This document shows, piece by piece, positions 27,098 through 40,553 of a DNA stretch of 64,000 nt. The notes beneath the pieces were generated by a model. That model was not told where the DNA came from. It was given only the letters and a program-made list of their open reading frames with translations, and did not search any database. Positions within the stretch are counted from its first letter, which is position 1, and every line of letters starts with the position of its first letter. Source of the stretch: DASVFB01 sp963766345 (lineage in GTDB: Bacteria; Actinomycetota; Thermoleophilia; Gaiellales; Gaiellaceae); NCBI GenBank assembly GCA_963766345.1, contig CAVXZL010000008.1, positions 558,001-622,000 of the forward strand, given 5' to 3'. The position numbers and the translations under genes were made by a program.

Positions 27098-27852
27098 GGA
27101 TTGCGGCAGCGGATCCTCGCGGTGTGCGTGGTGATCGCGAAGGCGCCCTCCTTCGCGATGCCCTCGGCGACGCGCGCGCGAACCGCCTCGAGACGCTCGG
27201 CCGGCTCGCCGCCGCGCGACCGGACGAAGGCGACGACGGGCTCGACCTCCGTCACCCGCAGCGAGCTGTCGTAGCGCTCGACCTTCACGTCCTCGAAGAA
27301 CGGCGCCAGCTCGGCCGGAGCCGTCTCGACCGTGTAGCGCCCTCGCGACTGGGCGAACTGGCTGCCGGGTTGCGGCGGCGCGAGCTCGCGCAGCTCCCGC
27401 AGGTGGTCGCAGCCCACGGTCGTCGAGAGGAAGGCGCCGCCGGGCCGCAGGACACGGCGAATCTCCGCGAACGCCTGCCCGCGATCCTCGACGTGGAACA
27501 GCATGTGGTTCGCGATCACCGCGTCGAACGAATCGTCCTCGAACGGCAGCTCTTCGACGCGGGCGGCGGCGTACCCGGCGCGGTCGCCGAGCGCCCGACG
27601 CGCTTCGGCGATCATCCCCTCCGAGAGATCGGTCAGCGTGAGGCGCCAGCCGTCGGGGATCCGGTCGAGGTTCTCGCGCCAGATCATCCCGTCGCCGCAG
27701 CCGACCTCGAGCACGTCGGCCTCGGCGCCGAAGTCGTAGCCGTCGAACACCCAGCGCGGGTACGGATGCGGATTCGTCGAGAAGCGCTCGTGGAGGTAGA
27801 TGCGAGCGCGAAGGTTGTCCGCACTTGCGTACTGCGCCTCGACCGTCGTCAA
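27094..27852 (-). CDS. SAM-dependent class I methyltransferase
   Basis: A 252-residue enzyme starting at TTG 27852, overlapping the upstream cupin stop (TTGA). Motif I is VLEVGCGDGMIWRENLDRIP, motif II LTLTDLSEGMIAEARRALG, and motif IV DSFDAVIANHMLFHVEDRG, followed by EIRRVLRPGGAFLSTTVG. This is the UbiE/BioC-like Methyltransf_11 type. The start LHERFSTNPHPYPRWVFDGY is common in actinobacterial small-molecule methyltransferases. The substrate is not evident; its place in a sugar operon hints at sugar O-methylation. SAH from it would be recycled by the neighbouring AhcY. Confidence 0.88.
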   Translation of the reverse strand: MTTVEAQYASADNLRARIYLHERFSTNPHPYPRWVFDGYDFGAEADVLEVGCGDGMIWRENLDRIPDGWRLTLTDLSEGMIAEARRALGDRAGYAAARVEELPFEDDSFDAVIANHMLFHVEDRGQAFAEIRRVLRPGGAFLSTTVGCDHLRELRELAPPQPGSQFAQSRGRYTVETAPAELAPFFEDVKVERYDSSLRVTEVEPVVAFVRSRGGEPAERLEAVRARVAEGIAKEGAFAITTHTARIRCRNP

Positions 27853-28250
27853 GTCCCGGCGCGCCCGTAGCGGTCTTCGAGCCGCACGACGTCGTCGAGC
27901 TCGGCCGTCGACACCTCGATGATCGTCGTGTCGTCGAGCGCCGTCACGCGGTGGACGGTCCCGGGCTTGAAGCGGAAGTGGGCCGGCGCCGCGACGACCT
28001 CCTCGTTCAGCACCGCGTCGCCCGCATGACCGAGCTCGATCCTCGCGCGCCCGGACTGGACGTACCACGCTTCGTCCTTCACGCGATGGAACTGCAGGCT
28101 CAGAGACTCGCCCGCGCGGACGAAGAGCACCTTGCCGACGTAGTGACCCGTCTCGGCCCAGATCAGCTCCCAGCCCCACGGCTTGTCGACGCGGCGCGCG
28201 TCGACGGCCCAGGCGTCGAGGCCGAGCAGGTTCGGCGAGTCCGCGCTCAT
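27849..28250 (-). CDS. Cupin protein, mannose-6-phosphate isomerase type II-like
   Basis: A 133-residue single cupin barrel with VDKPWGWELIWAETGHYVGK, LQFHRVKDEAWYVQSGRARI and FKPGTVHRVTALDDTTIIEV. These match the C-terminal isomerase domain of ManC-type mannose-6-phosphate isomerase/GDP-mannose pyrophosphorylase and related metal-binding cupins. It overlaps the upstream nucleotidyltransferase by four bases, so the two could supply a split version of such a bifunctional enzyme. Activity is inferred. Confidence 0.82.
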   Translation of the reverse strand: MSADSPNLLGLDAWAVDARRVDKPWGWELIWAETGHYVGKVLFVRAGESLSLQFHRVKDEAWYVQSGRARIELGHAGDAVLNEEVVAAPAHFRFKPGTVHRVTALDDTTIIEVSTAELDDVVRLEDRYGRAGT

Positions 28251-28948
28251 ACCGCTGCCGCCGCGAGCTCCGGGTGCGCGCGCACGAACGCCTCGGCTTC
28301 GCGCAGCTGCTTCGGCGTGTTGACGGTGAGCCAGAAGCTCGTGTTGCGGTACGCGGCGATCCGCCCTTCCGCGGCGAGCTCGGGAAACGTCGTGTCCTCG
28401 TGGTCGCCGCGCTCGGGCAGGCGTTCGATGCATTCGTCGTCGAGGACGTAGACGCCGGAGCTCACCCACTCCGGCAGCAGGGGAGCCTCGCGGAAGCCCG
28501 TGACCGTGTCGCTGACGTCGACGTCGACGACGCCGAACGGCGAGCGCACCTGCGAGACGACGATCGTCGCGGCCGGGCGGCGCGCGCGATGCCGTTCGAG
28601 CAGGTCGCCGAGGTCGACGCCGAGCAGCTCGTCGCCGTTCAGCGCGAAGAGCGGCCCGGCCTCCTGCCGCTGCGCTGCAGCCAGCCGCAGCCCGCCGCCG
28701 CGCCCGAGCGGCTCGGGCTCGCCGATCGCGACGATCTCCGGGCCGAGCCCGGAAAGCTCGTCCTCGAACTGCCCCTCGCAGCCTGCGCTGCACGCGACGA
28801 TCACGCGCGAGACGCCCGCATCCGCGAGGCGCGCGACCTGGTACGCGGCGAGCGGCCTCCCCGCCACGTTCACGAGCGGCTTCGGACGACCCTGCGCCGC
28901 GTCGCCGAGGCGCTCGGCCTTGCCGCCCCCCAGGATGAGCGCCTCCAT
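28247..28948 (-). CDS. Nucleotidyltransferase (NDP-sugar pyrophosphorylase-like)
   Basis: A 233-residue enzyme with the loop MEALILGGGKAERLGDAAQG, then RPKPLVNVAGRPLAAYQVAR, GDELLGVDLGDL and GFREAPLLPEWVSSGVYVLD. The family includes mannose-1-phosphate guanylyltransferases and heptose-phosphate transferases. The ATG overlaps the stop of the UDP-glucose dehydrogenase gene (TAATG). Together with the downstream cupin it probably makes an activated sugar for surface polymers. Confidence 0.88.
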   Translation of the reverse strand: MEALILGGGKAERLGDAAQGRPKPLVNVAGRPLAAYQVARLADAGVSRVIVACSAGCEGQFEDELSGLGPEIVAIGEPEPLGRGGGLRLAAAQRQEAGPLFALNGDELLGVDLGDLLERHRARRPAATIVVSQVRSPFGVVDVDVSDTVTGFREAPLLPEWVSSGVYVLDDECIERLPERGDHEDTTFPELAAEGRIAAYRNTSFWLTVNTPKQLREAEAFVRAHPELAAAAV

Positions 28949-30270
28949 TAGGTCGTCGGGTTGGGCTCGCGCTCGGGCGTCTCCGGGAGCACGTCCAGAG
29001 GCGAGACGGCGCGGCCGATCCCCTCGTACGCGAACCCGGCCCGGCGCACGCGTGCGGGATCGAGCAGGTTGCGCCCGTCGATGATCAGCGGATGGCGCAT
29101 CGCCGCGCGAATCTCCTCGCGCGCGATATCCGCCAGCTCGGGCCACTCCGTCACGATCACCGCAGCGTCGGCGCCCGTGACCGCGTCGAGCGGCGTGTCG
29201 TACAGCTTGGCGCCGGGAAGCTCGGGGCGGGCGATCGGGTCCCAGCCGCGCACCTCTGCACCCTCCGCGAGCAAACGCGACGACAGCACGAGCGACGGCG
29301 CCTCGCGCATGTCGTCCGTGTTCGGCTTGAAGGCGAGGCCGAGCAGCGCAACGCGCTTGCCGCGCAGCTTGCCAAGGTGCTTCTGCAGCTTTTGCACGAC
29401 GCGGCGCTTCTGCAGCTCGTTCACCTCGATCACGGCCGAGAGCAGCTGGAAGTGGTAGCCCGAGTTCGCGGCGAGCTGCTTCAGCGCCAGCGAGTCCTTC
29501 GGGAAGCAGGAGCCGCCCCAGCCGATGCCGGCACGGAGGAAGTGCGGCCCGAGCCGGTGGTCGAGGCCGACGCCTTCCGCGACGCGCTGGACGTCCGCGC
29601 CGACGAGCTCGCACACGTTCGCGATCTCGTTGACGAACGAGACGCGCGTCATGAGGAACGCGTTCGCCGCGAGCTTGATCATCTCGGCGGAGTTGACGTC
29701 GGCACGCACGACGGGCGCGTCGATGCCCGCGTGCAGCGCCTCGACTGCGTCGCCGTCCGCCTCGTCGAACGCGCCGACGACGATGCGATCGGGCTCCATG
29801 AAGTCGCGCACCGCGGTGCCCTCGGCCGTGAACTCGGGATTCGAGACGTAGCCGACATTCGCGAGGCCGCGCCCGTCGAGCGCCGCGCGCACCTTCTCCC
29901 CCGTGCCGACCGGCACCGTCGACTTCATGACGATCGTCGCGCGCGTGTCGTACGGCAATTCGTCGACGACGGTCCAAACGCGCGAGAGGTCGGCGTCGCC
30001 GGAGTAGAGCGGCGGCGTGTCGACGCAGACGTAGACGAAGTCGGCGCCCTCGAGGGCCTCTCCGACGTCGAGCGTGTACCGCAGGCGATCGGTGTTGCGC
30101 GCGAGCAGCTCCTCGAGGCCGGGCTCGAAGATCGGCACCTCGCCGCGGCGAAGCGCGTCGATCTTGTCCGGCACGATGTCGCGGACGGCGACCTCGTGCC
30201 CGAGCTCGGCGAAACACGCACCCGTGACGAGGCCGACGTAGCCGGCGCCGAAGACAGCGATCCGCGACAC
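28948..30270 (-). CDS. ugd: UDP-glucose 6-dehydrogenase
   Basis: A 440-residue enzyme with N-terminal Rossmann motif RIAVFGAGYVGLVTGACFAE, central SAEMIKLAANAFLMTRVSFV and catalytic GWGGSCFPKDSLALKQLA (nucleophile Cys255). The C-terminal NAD-like domain has VALLGLAFKPNTDDMREAPS. It oxidises UDP-glucose to UDP-glucuronate with two NAD+. GTG 30270 is the start by homology. It heads the run ugd, nucleotidyltransferase, cupin, methyltransferase, all overlapping. Confidence 0.95.
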   Translation of the reverse strand: MSRIAVFGAGYVGLVTGACFAELGHEVAVRDIVPDKIDALRRGEVPIFEPGLEELLARNTDRLRYTLDVGEALEGADFVYVCVDTPPLYSGDADLSRVWTVVDELPYDTRATIVMKSTVPVGTGEKVRAALDGRGLANVGYVSNPEFTAEGTAVRDFMEPDRIVVGAFDEADGDAVEALHAGIDAPVVRADVNSAEMIKLAANAFLMTRVSFVNEIANVCELVGADVQRVAEGVGLDHRLGPHFLRAGIGWGGSCFPKDSLALKQLAANSGYHFQLLSAVIEVNELQKRRVVQKLQKHLGKLRGKRVALLGLAFKPNTDDMREAPSLVLSSRLLAEGAEVRGWDPIARPELPGAKLYDTPLDAVTGADAAVIVTEWPELADIAREEIRAAMRHPLIIDGRNLLDPARVRRAGFAYEGIGRAVSPLDVLPETPEREPNPTT

Positions 30271-30281
30271 GGATGCCAACC

Positions 30282-32225
30282 CTAGCGCCTCGAAAGAGGC
30301 CGGAGCCCCTTCGCGATCTCGATCATCGTCTCGTTCGAGAGCGTGTCGGTGAGCGTGTTCACGACCCAGTAGCCCGCCTTCGGCGTCTTGAGGACGACCA
30401 TGTGCAGGTGCGGCCCGTCGTAGTAGAAGTCGAACTCGCGCCCCTTGATCTTGTGCTTGAAGTTCGGCTGCTGGAGCGCGGGCGCGCCGTCCCACGACGT
30501 CTCCTCGATGCCCCAGTAGCCGGCGAGCTCGTGGCTGTCCAGGAACGTGAGCCGCACCGCCCGCTCGCCCTTCTTCGGCGGGTAGACGCGGATCGGCACC
30601 TCGCGGTCGGCGTACGAGTACTTGTGGAGCGTGTACGGCACCATCAGTGGGAAGTCGACCTTCCTGCGCACGCTCCGCAGCAGCGACCGCGTCTGCTCGG
30701 GGTCGGAGCGCACCTCCGGCGGTTGCTTCTTCGGCGTCTTGTCGGTGGGTGCGGGCGCGAGCGTCTCGTGGAACGTCGAGCCGACGACGACCGTGACCAT
30801 CGCGTGCTGGGCCTTGTGGCGCATGCTCGCCGGCAGGCGCTGGACGTCCGCGTCGCCGAACAGGTTTGCAACCTTGCGTGCCGCGACCTGTGACGCGGCC
30901 TGCCGCTTGTCGAAGTAGACGATCGTGTGGAAGTACTTGAAGTTCGGCGCGTTGCGGTCGGCCGAGCTCGCCGGATAGACGATCTGGTAGCCGCGCCGTC
31001 CGAGCTCGTACGCGGCCGTCGTTGCAGAGCCGGTGATGCCGTTCCCGTTCAGCACGCTGATCGAGATGTGGCTCGGCGGGACCGACTTCACGCCGGCCGC
31101 CTTCCTCCCGAAGGCGACGGCCGCCGCGTTGCGCGGCGCCTCGACGTCAGGCGTCTGGAAATCCTGCACCGCCGACTGGATCGCCGCTGTCGACGTGGAC
31201 AGCTCGTTCGTCCCCAGCAGCGCCGCCGGATCGATCTTCGCCTGGAAGAAGTGTCCCGACGGCAGGCCGTACGCGAAGAGCGCGTACCGGCGGATCGTGT
31301 TCTCGAGCGAGCCGCTGCCTGCCTGCCCGATCTCGACGTTGTGCGTGATCGCGCCGACGACCTTGAGCGCCTTGAAGACGGAGAAGTTGCTCGAGACCTG
31401 TTCCTTCAGCGCCTTCACGAACTGCTGCTGGCGCGCAAGGCGGTAGAGGTCGGAGTCGGTGTGCCGGTACCGCACATACGAGAGCGCGTCTCGCCCCTTC
31501 AGCAACTGGTAGCCGGGCCGGAGATCGATGTTCGAGAAGTTCGTCGACTCGGTGCCGACGTTCTTGTTGTAGTAGCGCCGGTCGACGTCCACCCACACAC
31601 CGCCGACGCGGTCGACGATCTGGATGAAGCCGTTGAAGTTGACGGTGATGAGGTAGTTGATCGGCAGGCCCGTCAGATGCTTCATCGTGTCGAGCGTGCC
31701 CTTGGCGCCACAGAGCGTGTAGGCGTTGTTGATCCGGTCGGGCAGGTACTGGTGCTGGCCGCACCAGAGGGGTACGACGAGGTCGCGCGGGATCGACAGC
31801 ATCGAGATCGAGTCGACCCCGGGGCGCGGATCCGCGCGCAGGAGCATCAGCGTGTCGGAGCGACCGCGGTCGACGTCGCCGTGGCGGTGGTCGTAGCCGA
31901 CGACGAGCGCGATCGCCGGCTGGTTCGGCTTCGGCAGGTCGAGGCGCTTCTGCGCGAGCTTCACGTCCTTCGAGTGCGCCGAGACCTGGACGACGCTCTC
32001 GTGGTAGTAGAGGTACGCGCCGCCGGTGCCGCCGAGCGCGAGCAGGAGGAGGAGCGCGATCAGGCCGAGGACGAAGCGCCCGGCGAGCGCCCAGCGCGAG
32101 CGGCGCTTCGGCGGCTGCACGTAGCGCCTGATCGGCGAGAGGATCGCGGGCGGCAGGACCGCGTGGCCGTTTCCGTTGGCCGCGCCCGTGGAGCGGCCGA
32201 TTCCTCTCTTGATCGTCGTTCTCAT
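30282..32225 (-). CDS. LytR-CpsA-Psr family cell-wall ligase
   Basis: A 647-residue membrane protein. After a basic N-terminus one helix (FVLGLIALLLLLALGGTGGA, about residues 51-70) anchors an extracellular LCP domain: RSDTLMLLRADPRPGVDSIS, MLSIPRDLVVPL, GGVWVDVDRRYYN and DALSYVRYRHTDSDLYRLAR. The LytR_C domain (ISVLNGNGITGSATTAAYEL) follows at about residue 400. A further C-terminal domain of about 150 residues is extra compared with typical LCP proteins. The enzyme attaches lipid-linked glycopolymers to the wall, matching the NDP-sugar genes downstream, which begin 12 bases after its stop. Confidence 0.93.
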   Translation of the reverse strand: MRTTIKRGIGRSTGAANGNGHAVLPPAILSPIRRYVQPPKRRSRWALAGRFVLGLIALLLLLALGGTGGAYLYYHESVVQVSAHSKDVKLAQKRLDLPKPNQPAIALVVGYDHRHGDVDRGRSDTLMLLRADPRPGVDSISMLSIPRDLVVPLWCGQHQYLPDRINNAYTLCGAKGTLDTMKHLTGLPINYLITVNFNGFIQIVDRVGGVWVDVDRRYYNKNVGTESTNFSNIDLRPGYQLLKGRDALSYVRYRHTDSDLYRLARQQQFVKALKEQVSSNFSVFKALKVVGAITHNVEIGQAGSGSLENTIRRYALFAYGLPSGHFFQAKIDPAALLGTNELSTSTAAIQSAVQDFQTPDVEAPRNAAAVAFGRKAAGVKSVPPSHISISVLNGNGITGSATTAAYELGRRGYQIVYPASSADRNAPNFKYFHTIVYFDKRQAASQVAARKVANLFGDADVQRLPASMRHKAQHAMVTVVVGSTFHETLAPAPTDKTPKKQPPEVRSDPEQTRSLLRSVRRKVDFPLMVPYTLHKYSYADREVPIRVYPPKKGERAVRLTFLDSHELAGYWGIEETSWDGAPALQQPNFKHKIKGREFDFYYDGPHLHMVVLKTPKAGYWVVNTLTDTLSNETMIEIAKGLRPLSRR

Positions 32226-32261
32226 CTCGAAAAAGGAGCGAACGCCTCGCGGGCGCCCGCT

Positions 32262-35895
<3,634 letters not shown>

Positions 35896-35906
<11 letters not shown>

Positions 35907-36330
35907 CGTCCTCTCATTATCGATACGGCCGCAACTCGTCGGCGTGACGCTGTCGATCGCGCTGCTCGCGGGTTGCGGCGGGTCGAAGCAGTCCGAGCCC
36001 GCTCCACCGCCGGCGACGACCACCGTAGCCGCGAAGGCGCGGACGCCGGAGGTCCGCGCGCTGATCCGCGACTACAGGAAGCTCGGTGTCGACGTCGGCG
36101 CGATGCGGGCCGCGGCGGTGAAGGTGCACGGGCAGACGCTCAAGGGCACGCCGGCGCTGCGGCACACGACGGGCACGTTCATCGAGGACCTCGAGAAGTC
36201 ACACCTGACGCTGAAGGCGAAGAACCGGATGATCGACCATGCCGCGGGCGCCGTGGCGACGAGCTGCGACCAGTGCTTCCAGCAGCTCGAGGCCGTCCGC
36301 CCGATCCCGCAGATCGCGCACCCGCACTGA
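35896..36330 (+). CDS. Putative lipoprotein with C-terminal CxxC
   Basis: A 144-residue protein starting at GTG 35896. A short signal sequence ends in the lipobox LLAG-C (Cys27), followed by a flexible GGSKQSEPAPPPATTT linker, so it should be a membrane-tethered lipoprotein. The helical body (VRALIRDYRKLGVDVGAMRA) ends with VATSCDQCFQQLEAVRP; the CxxC has no following His, so it is not a normal heme site but might bind metal or form a disulphide. It is divergent from metH and convergent with atpC, ending seven bases from it. Function unknown. Confidence 0.7.
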
Positions 36331-36337
36331 CGTGCGG

Positions 36338-36762
36338 CTAGGTCGTACCGGCAGTGGTGAGCTGGTTCTCGGCGTGCCGGATGCGCTGCTCGATCTGCCA
36401 GCGGTCGGCCTCCGACTCGCCGCGCTCGATCCGCTCGAGCTCGGCCTGCGCCGCCTCGAGCTGGGCCTGAGCACGGTCGCGGTCGATCTCGTTCGCAAGC
36501 ACCGCGTCGTCGACGAGTGCGATCGCGCGATCCTGCTCCACCTTGAAGAAGCCCGGGCCGGTCGCAAACTCCCGCACACGCTCGTCGCCCTCGCCGAGAT
36601 GCACGCGCGTCGAGCCGGCCTTGAGCGTAGCGATCAGCGGCGCGTGCCGGGCGAGCACGCCGATCTCGCCGTCGGCGCCGGGGACGATCAGCATCACTGC
36701 CTCGCCTTCGAACGCGGCGCCGTCCGGCGTCACGAGCGAGACCGAGAACGTCTTGTCGGGCA

Positions 36763-36763
<1 letters not shown>
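36338..36763 (-). CDS. atpC: ATP synthase epsilon subunit
   Basis: A 141-residue F1 epsilon subunit: N-terminal beta sandwich (TFSVSLVTPDGAAFEGEAVM, then IVPGADGEIGVLARHAPLIA) and the two-helix C-terminal domain (AQAQLEAAQAELERIERGES). It links rotation of the central stalk to catalysis. The GTG start overlaps the atpD stop, so the pair is coupled. It is separated from the rest of the atp genes by 11 kb. Confidence 0.95.
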
Positions 36764-38265
<1,502 letters not shown>

Positions 38266-38333
38266 GGGACTCCTGGAGAGGGTTGACCGGGTCGCGCCGG
38301 AACGGTGCGCGCAGGCGCCTGCCTAGCGCGGCG

Positions 38334-38339
38334 AGTCTA
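38334..38339 (-). promoter_or_regulatory. Possible -10 box upstream of atpD
   Basis: TAGACT lies 69 bases before the atpD start, in the only sizeable gap inside the atp region (38266-38511). A weak GTGACG is found 19 bases upstream. It suggests that atpDC can be transcribed apart from atpZIBEFHAG. Confidence 0.3.
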
Positions 38340-38511
38340 GCCGAGGGGCCCCGCGCGTCGTCACGGTTCCCCTCGCGGAGGCGGTGGTACTCGAGCGCGC
38401 CGGCCACACGGGCGGCATGGTCGAGGCTTCAGCAGTGCGAGGTGATCGGCGAAGCGAGAACCGTCATGGCGACAGCGTAGTCGCCGCGGGACGCCGATTC
38501 GTTACGCGACG

Positions 38512-38995
38512 CTAGGTGTCGATGCGCAGGCCGCGCTGGCGATCCACGCCGTACTGCCCCTTGATCGCCGCGAGCTTCGGCGCGCGGATGAGCGCGTCGT
38601 TCTCGGAGTTGGGGCCGGACTGGATCATGTTCAACGGCAGGCGGCCCGGGACCTCGCCGCCGCGCTGCGACGAGGAGTTCCGTCCAATCTGGAGCGAGAA
38701 GCCTGCCGTGATCGCGAGTACTGCGGCGGTCGCGGCGCCCGCCTGGAGGCGCGCGCGTCGCCCATGCGAAGCTGCTCCGCAGCGGCAGGACGACGGGCCG
38801 CGTCAGCCGCTCGGGCTCCGCCGAGCGGATCGCGACGGTGAGCGCTCCGATGTCCGCGACGTACTCCGCGCACGCGGCGCAGTTCCGCGTATGCGCGTCG
38901 AGGAGCGCCCGCTCGAGCTCGGAGAGCTCGCCGTCGAGTCGGAGCGATGCCCACTCGCGGGCACGCTCGCACATCTGTGGTCTCAGCCGGAACAT
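38512..38995 (-). pseudogene. Zinc-finger anti-sigma-like membrane protein, frameshifted
   Basis: The N-terminal frame from ATG 38995 gives MCERAREWASLRLDGELSEL and the zf-HC2 motif DAHTRNCAACAEYVADIGAL. The C-terminal frame gives a membrane helix (GAATAAVLAITAGFSLQIG) and a tail SGPNSENDALIRAPKLAAIK to TAG 38514-38512. The two are joined if one C of CCC (38761-38763) is removed, giving SFAW-RRARLQAG. As written, reading continues out of frame to 38429. The layout matches anti-sigma factors that span the membrane, but no sigma gene is adjacent. The break may be an assembly error. Confidence 0.7.
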
Positions 38996-39048
38996 GTCTC
39001 TAGAGGTTACAGACGGGTCGTCACACGAAGAGTTAGCGATCGTTCGCG

Positions 39049-39432
39049 TTAAAACAAGCTGTAGCGCGTATCGGCCAGAACCCCGAAAACGATGAGGAGG
39101 GCGCCGAGGGCGACGAAGACGAACGAGAGGTTGATCGACTCCCTCTGCTCGGTTCCCGACGCCCAGCGGACCGGGCGGCTGCGGAAAAGGCCTGCACCCG
39201 GCTCGCCTTTGATGCGGGCCGGGCCCCGATTCCCGGCGAAGAAGCCCAGGATGAGAATGATCGAGCCGACGCCGTAGAACCCGAGCGAGATCGAGCGGCT
39301 GACGCCGGCGCCGAACAGGAGCCCGAGCGCGAGCGACACGAGCGCCGTGCCCGCCGCGACGACGATGACGAGCAACACGAAGCGCCGCGCGGCCGCCGCG
39401 AGAAGCGCCGCCCGCGACGGCTCCGTCGACAC
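39049..39432 (-). CDS. Small membrane protein, unknown function
   Basis: A 127-residue protein starting at GTG 39432, six bases after the end of the upstream ATPase gene. Three hydrophobic segments are visible: FVLLVIVVAAGTALVSLALG, ISLGFYGVGSIILILGFFAG and LSFVFVALGALLIVFGVLAD, with a basic loop (RIKGEPGAGLFRSRPVRWAS) between the second and third. It is the last gene of the transporter cluster by position. The family is not recognised; a transporter-associated role is only suggested by location. Confidence 0.7.
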   Translation of the reverse strand: MSTEPSRAALLAAAARRFVLLVIVVAAGTALVSLALGLLFGAGVSRSISLGFYGVGSIILILGFFAGNRGPARIKGEPGAGLFRSRPVRWASGTEQRESINLSFVFVALGALLIVFGVLADTRYSLF

Positions 39433-39437
39433 GTCGC

Positions 39438-40553
39438 TCAGGAGGAGGCGGCGGCCGCGGGCGGTTCGCTCATCGGCGCCGAGGTCGTCTCGCGCATCTC
39501 CTCTGCGGTGAGCGGCCAGCGCTCGAGCGGATAGTGGCACGCGGCGGCGTGGTTCCCGCCGAAGTCGTAGAGCGGCGGCGTGACGACGTCGCAGTGGCCG
39601 GCATGGAACCGCGGGCAGCGCGGATGGAACCAGCACGCCGACGGCGGGTTCAGCGGGCTCGGCACGTCGCCCTCGAGGACGATCTGCGCGCGCGAGCGAC
39701 CCCGCTCCGGGTCGGGAATCGGCACCGCCGAGAGCAGCGCGCCCGTGTACGGGTGCTTCGGCTCGCGGTACAGCTGATCCCGGGGCGCGACCTCGACCTC
39801 GTGGCCGAGGTACATGACCATGACGCGGTCGGAGATGTGACGCACGACGTTGAGGTCGTGCGCGATGAAGATGTACGTCAGGCCGAACTCGGACTGCAGA
39901 TCCTTCAGCAGGTTCAGGATCTGCGCCTGGACCGAGACGTCGAGTGCGGAGACCGGCTCGTCGCAGACGATCAGCTTCGGGTTCACGGCGAGCGCCCGCG
40001 CGACGCCGATGCGTTGCCGCTGCCCGCCGGAGAACTCGTGCGGGAACCGGTTGTAGTGCTCCGGGTTCAGGCCGACGACCTCGAGCAGCTCCTGGACGCG
40101 GCGCTTGTTGTCCGCCGCCGACCCGAGCTTGTGCACCTCGAGAGCCTCGGCGATGATGAAGCCGACGCGCTTGCGCGGGTTCAGCGACGCGTAGGGATCC
40201 TGGAAGATCATCATGAGCTCGCGCCGGATCGGCCGCATCTCCGCACGCGAGATCGTCGTGATGTCGCGCCCGTCGAAGACGATCCGGCCGGCCGTCGGCT
40301 CGAGCAGGCGCATGATGCAGCGCGCCATCGTCGACTTCCCGCAGCCCGACTCCCCGACGACGCCGAGCGTCTCGCCCTTCTTCACCGTGAACGTCACGCC
40401 GTCGACGGCCTTCACGGATGCGACTTCCTTCTGGAAGATGATGCCCCGGGTGACGGGGAAGTGCTTCTTCAGGTCCTCGACGACGAGGAGCTCGTCGCCG
40501 GCAGTCTGCCGCTCCGCTGCCGAAGCCTGGCCCTGAGTCTCGGTCGTCGTCAC
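39438..40553 (-). CDS. dppF: Peptide ABC transporter ATPase, DppF/OppF type
   Basis: A 371-residue ATPase. Walker A is GVVGESGCGKSTMARCIMRL, the Q-loop MMIFQDPYASLNPRKRVGF, the signature FSGGQRQRIGVARALAVNP and Walker B LIVCDEPVSALDVSVQAQIL. The C-terminal oligopeptide-transporter domain has CWFHPRCPRFHAGHCDVVTP with the cysteines that bind an iron-sulphur cluster or metal in this family. GTG 40553 overlaps the dppD stop (GTGA). It powers uptake together with DppD. Confidence 0.95.
   Translation of the reverse strand: MTTTETQGQASAAERQTAGDELLVVEDLKKHFPVTRGIIFQKEVASVKAVDGVTFTVKKGETLGVVGESGCGKSTMARCIMRLLEPTAGRIVFDGRDITTISRAEMRPIRRELMMIFQDPYASLNPRKRVGFIIAEALEVHKLGSAADNKRRVQELLEVVGLNPEHYNRFPHEFSGGQRQRIGVARALAVNPKLIVCDEPVSALDVSVQAQILNLLKDLQSEFGLTYIFIAHDLNVVRHISDRVMVMYLGHEVEVAPRDQLYREPKHPYTGALLSAVPIPDPERGRSRAQIVLEGDVPSPLNPPSACWFHPRCPRFHAGHCDVVTPPLYDFGGNHAAACHYPLERWPLTAEEMRETTSAPMSEPPAAAASS

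Noticed and set aside
26736..27100. SAH or SAM riboswitch upstream of ahcY
   Set aside because: Only 13 bases separate merR and ahcY, and the region before merR holds a DNA dyad, not the conserved riboswitch core.
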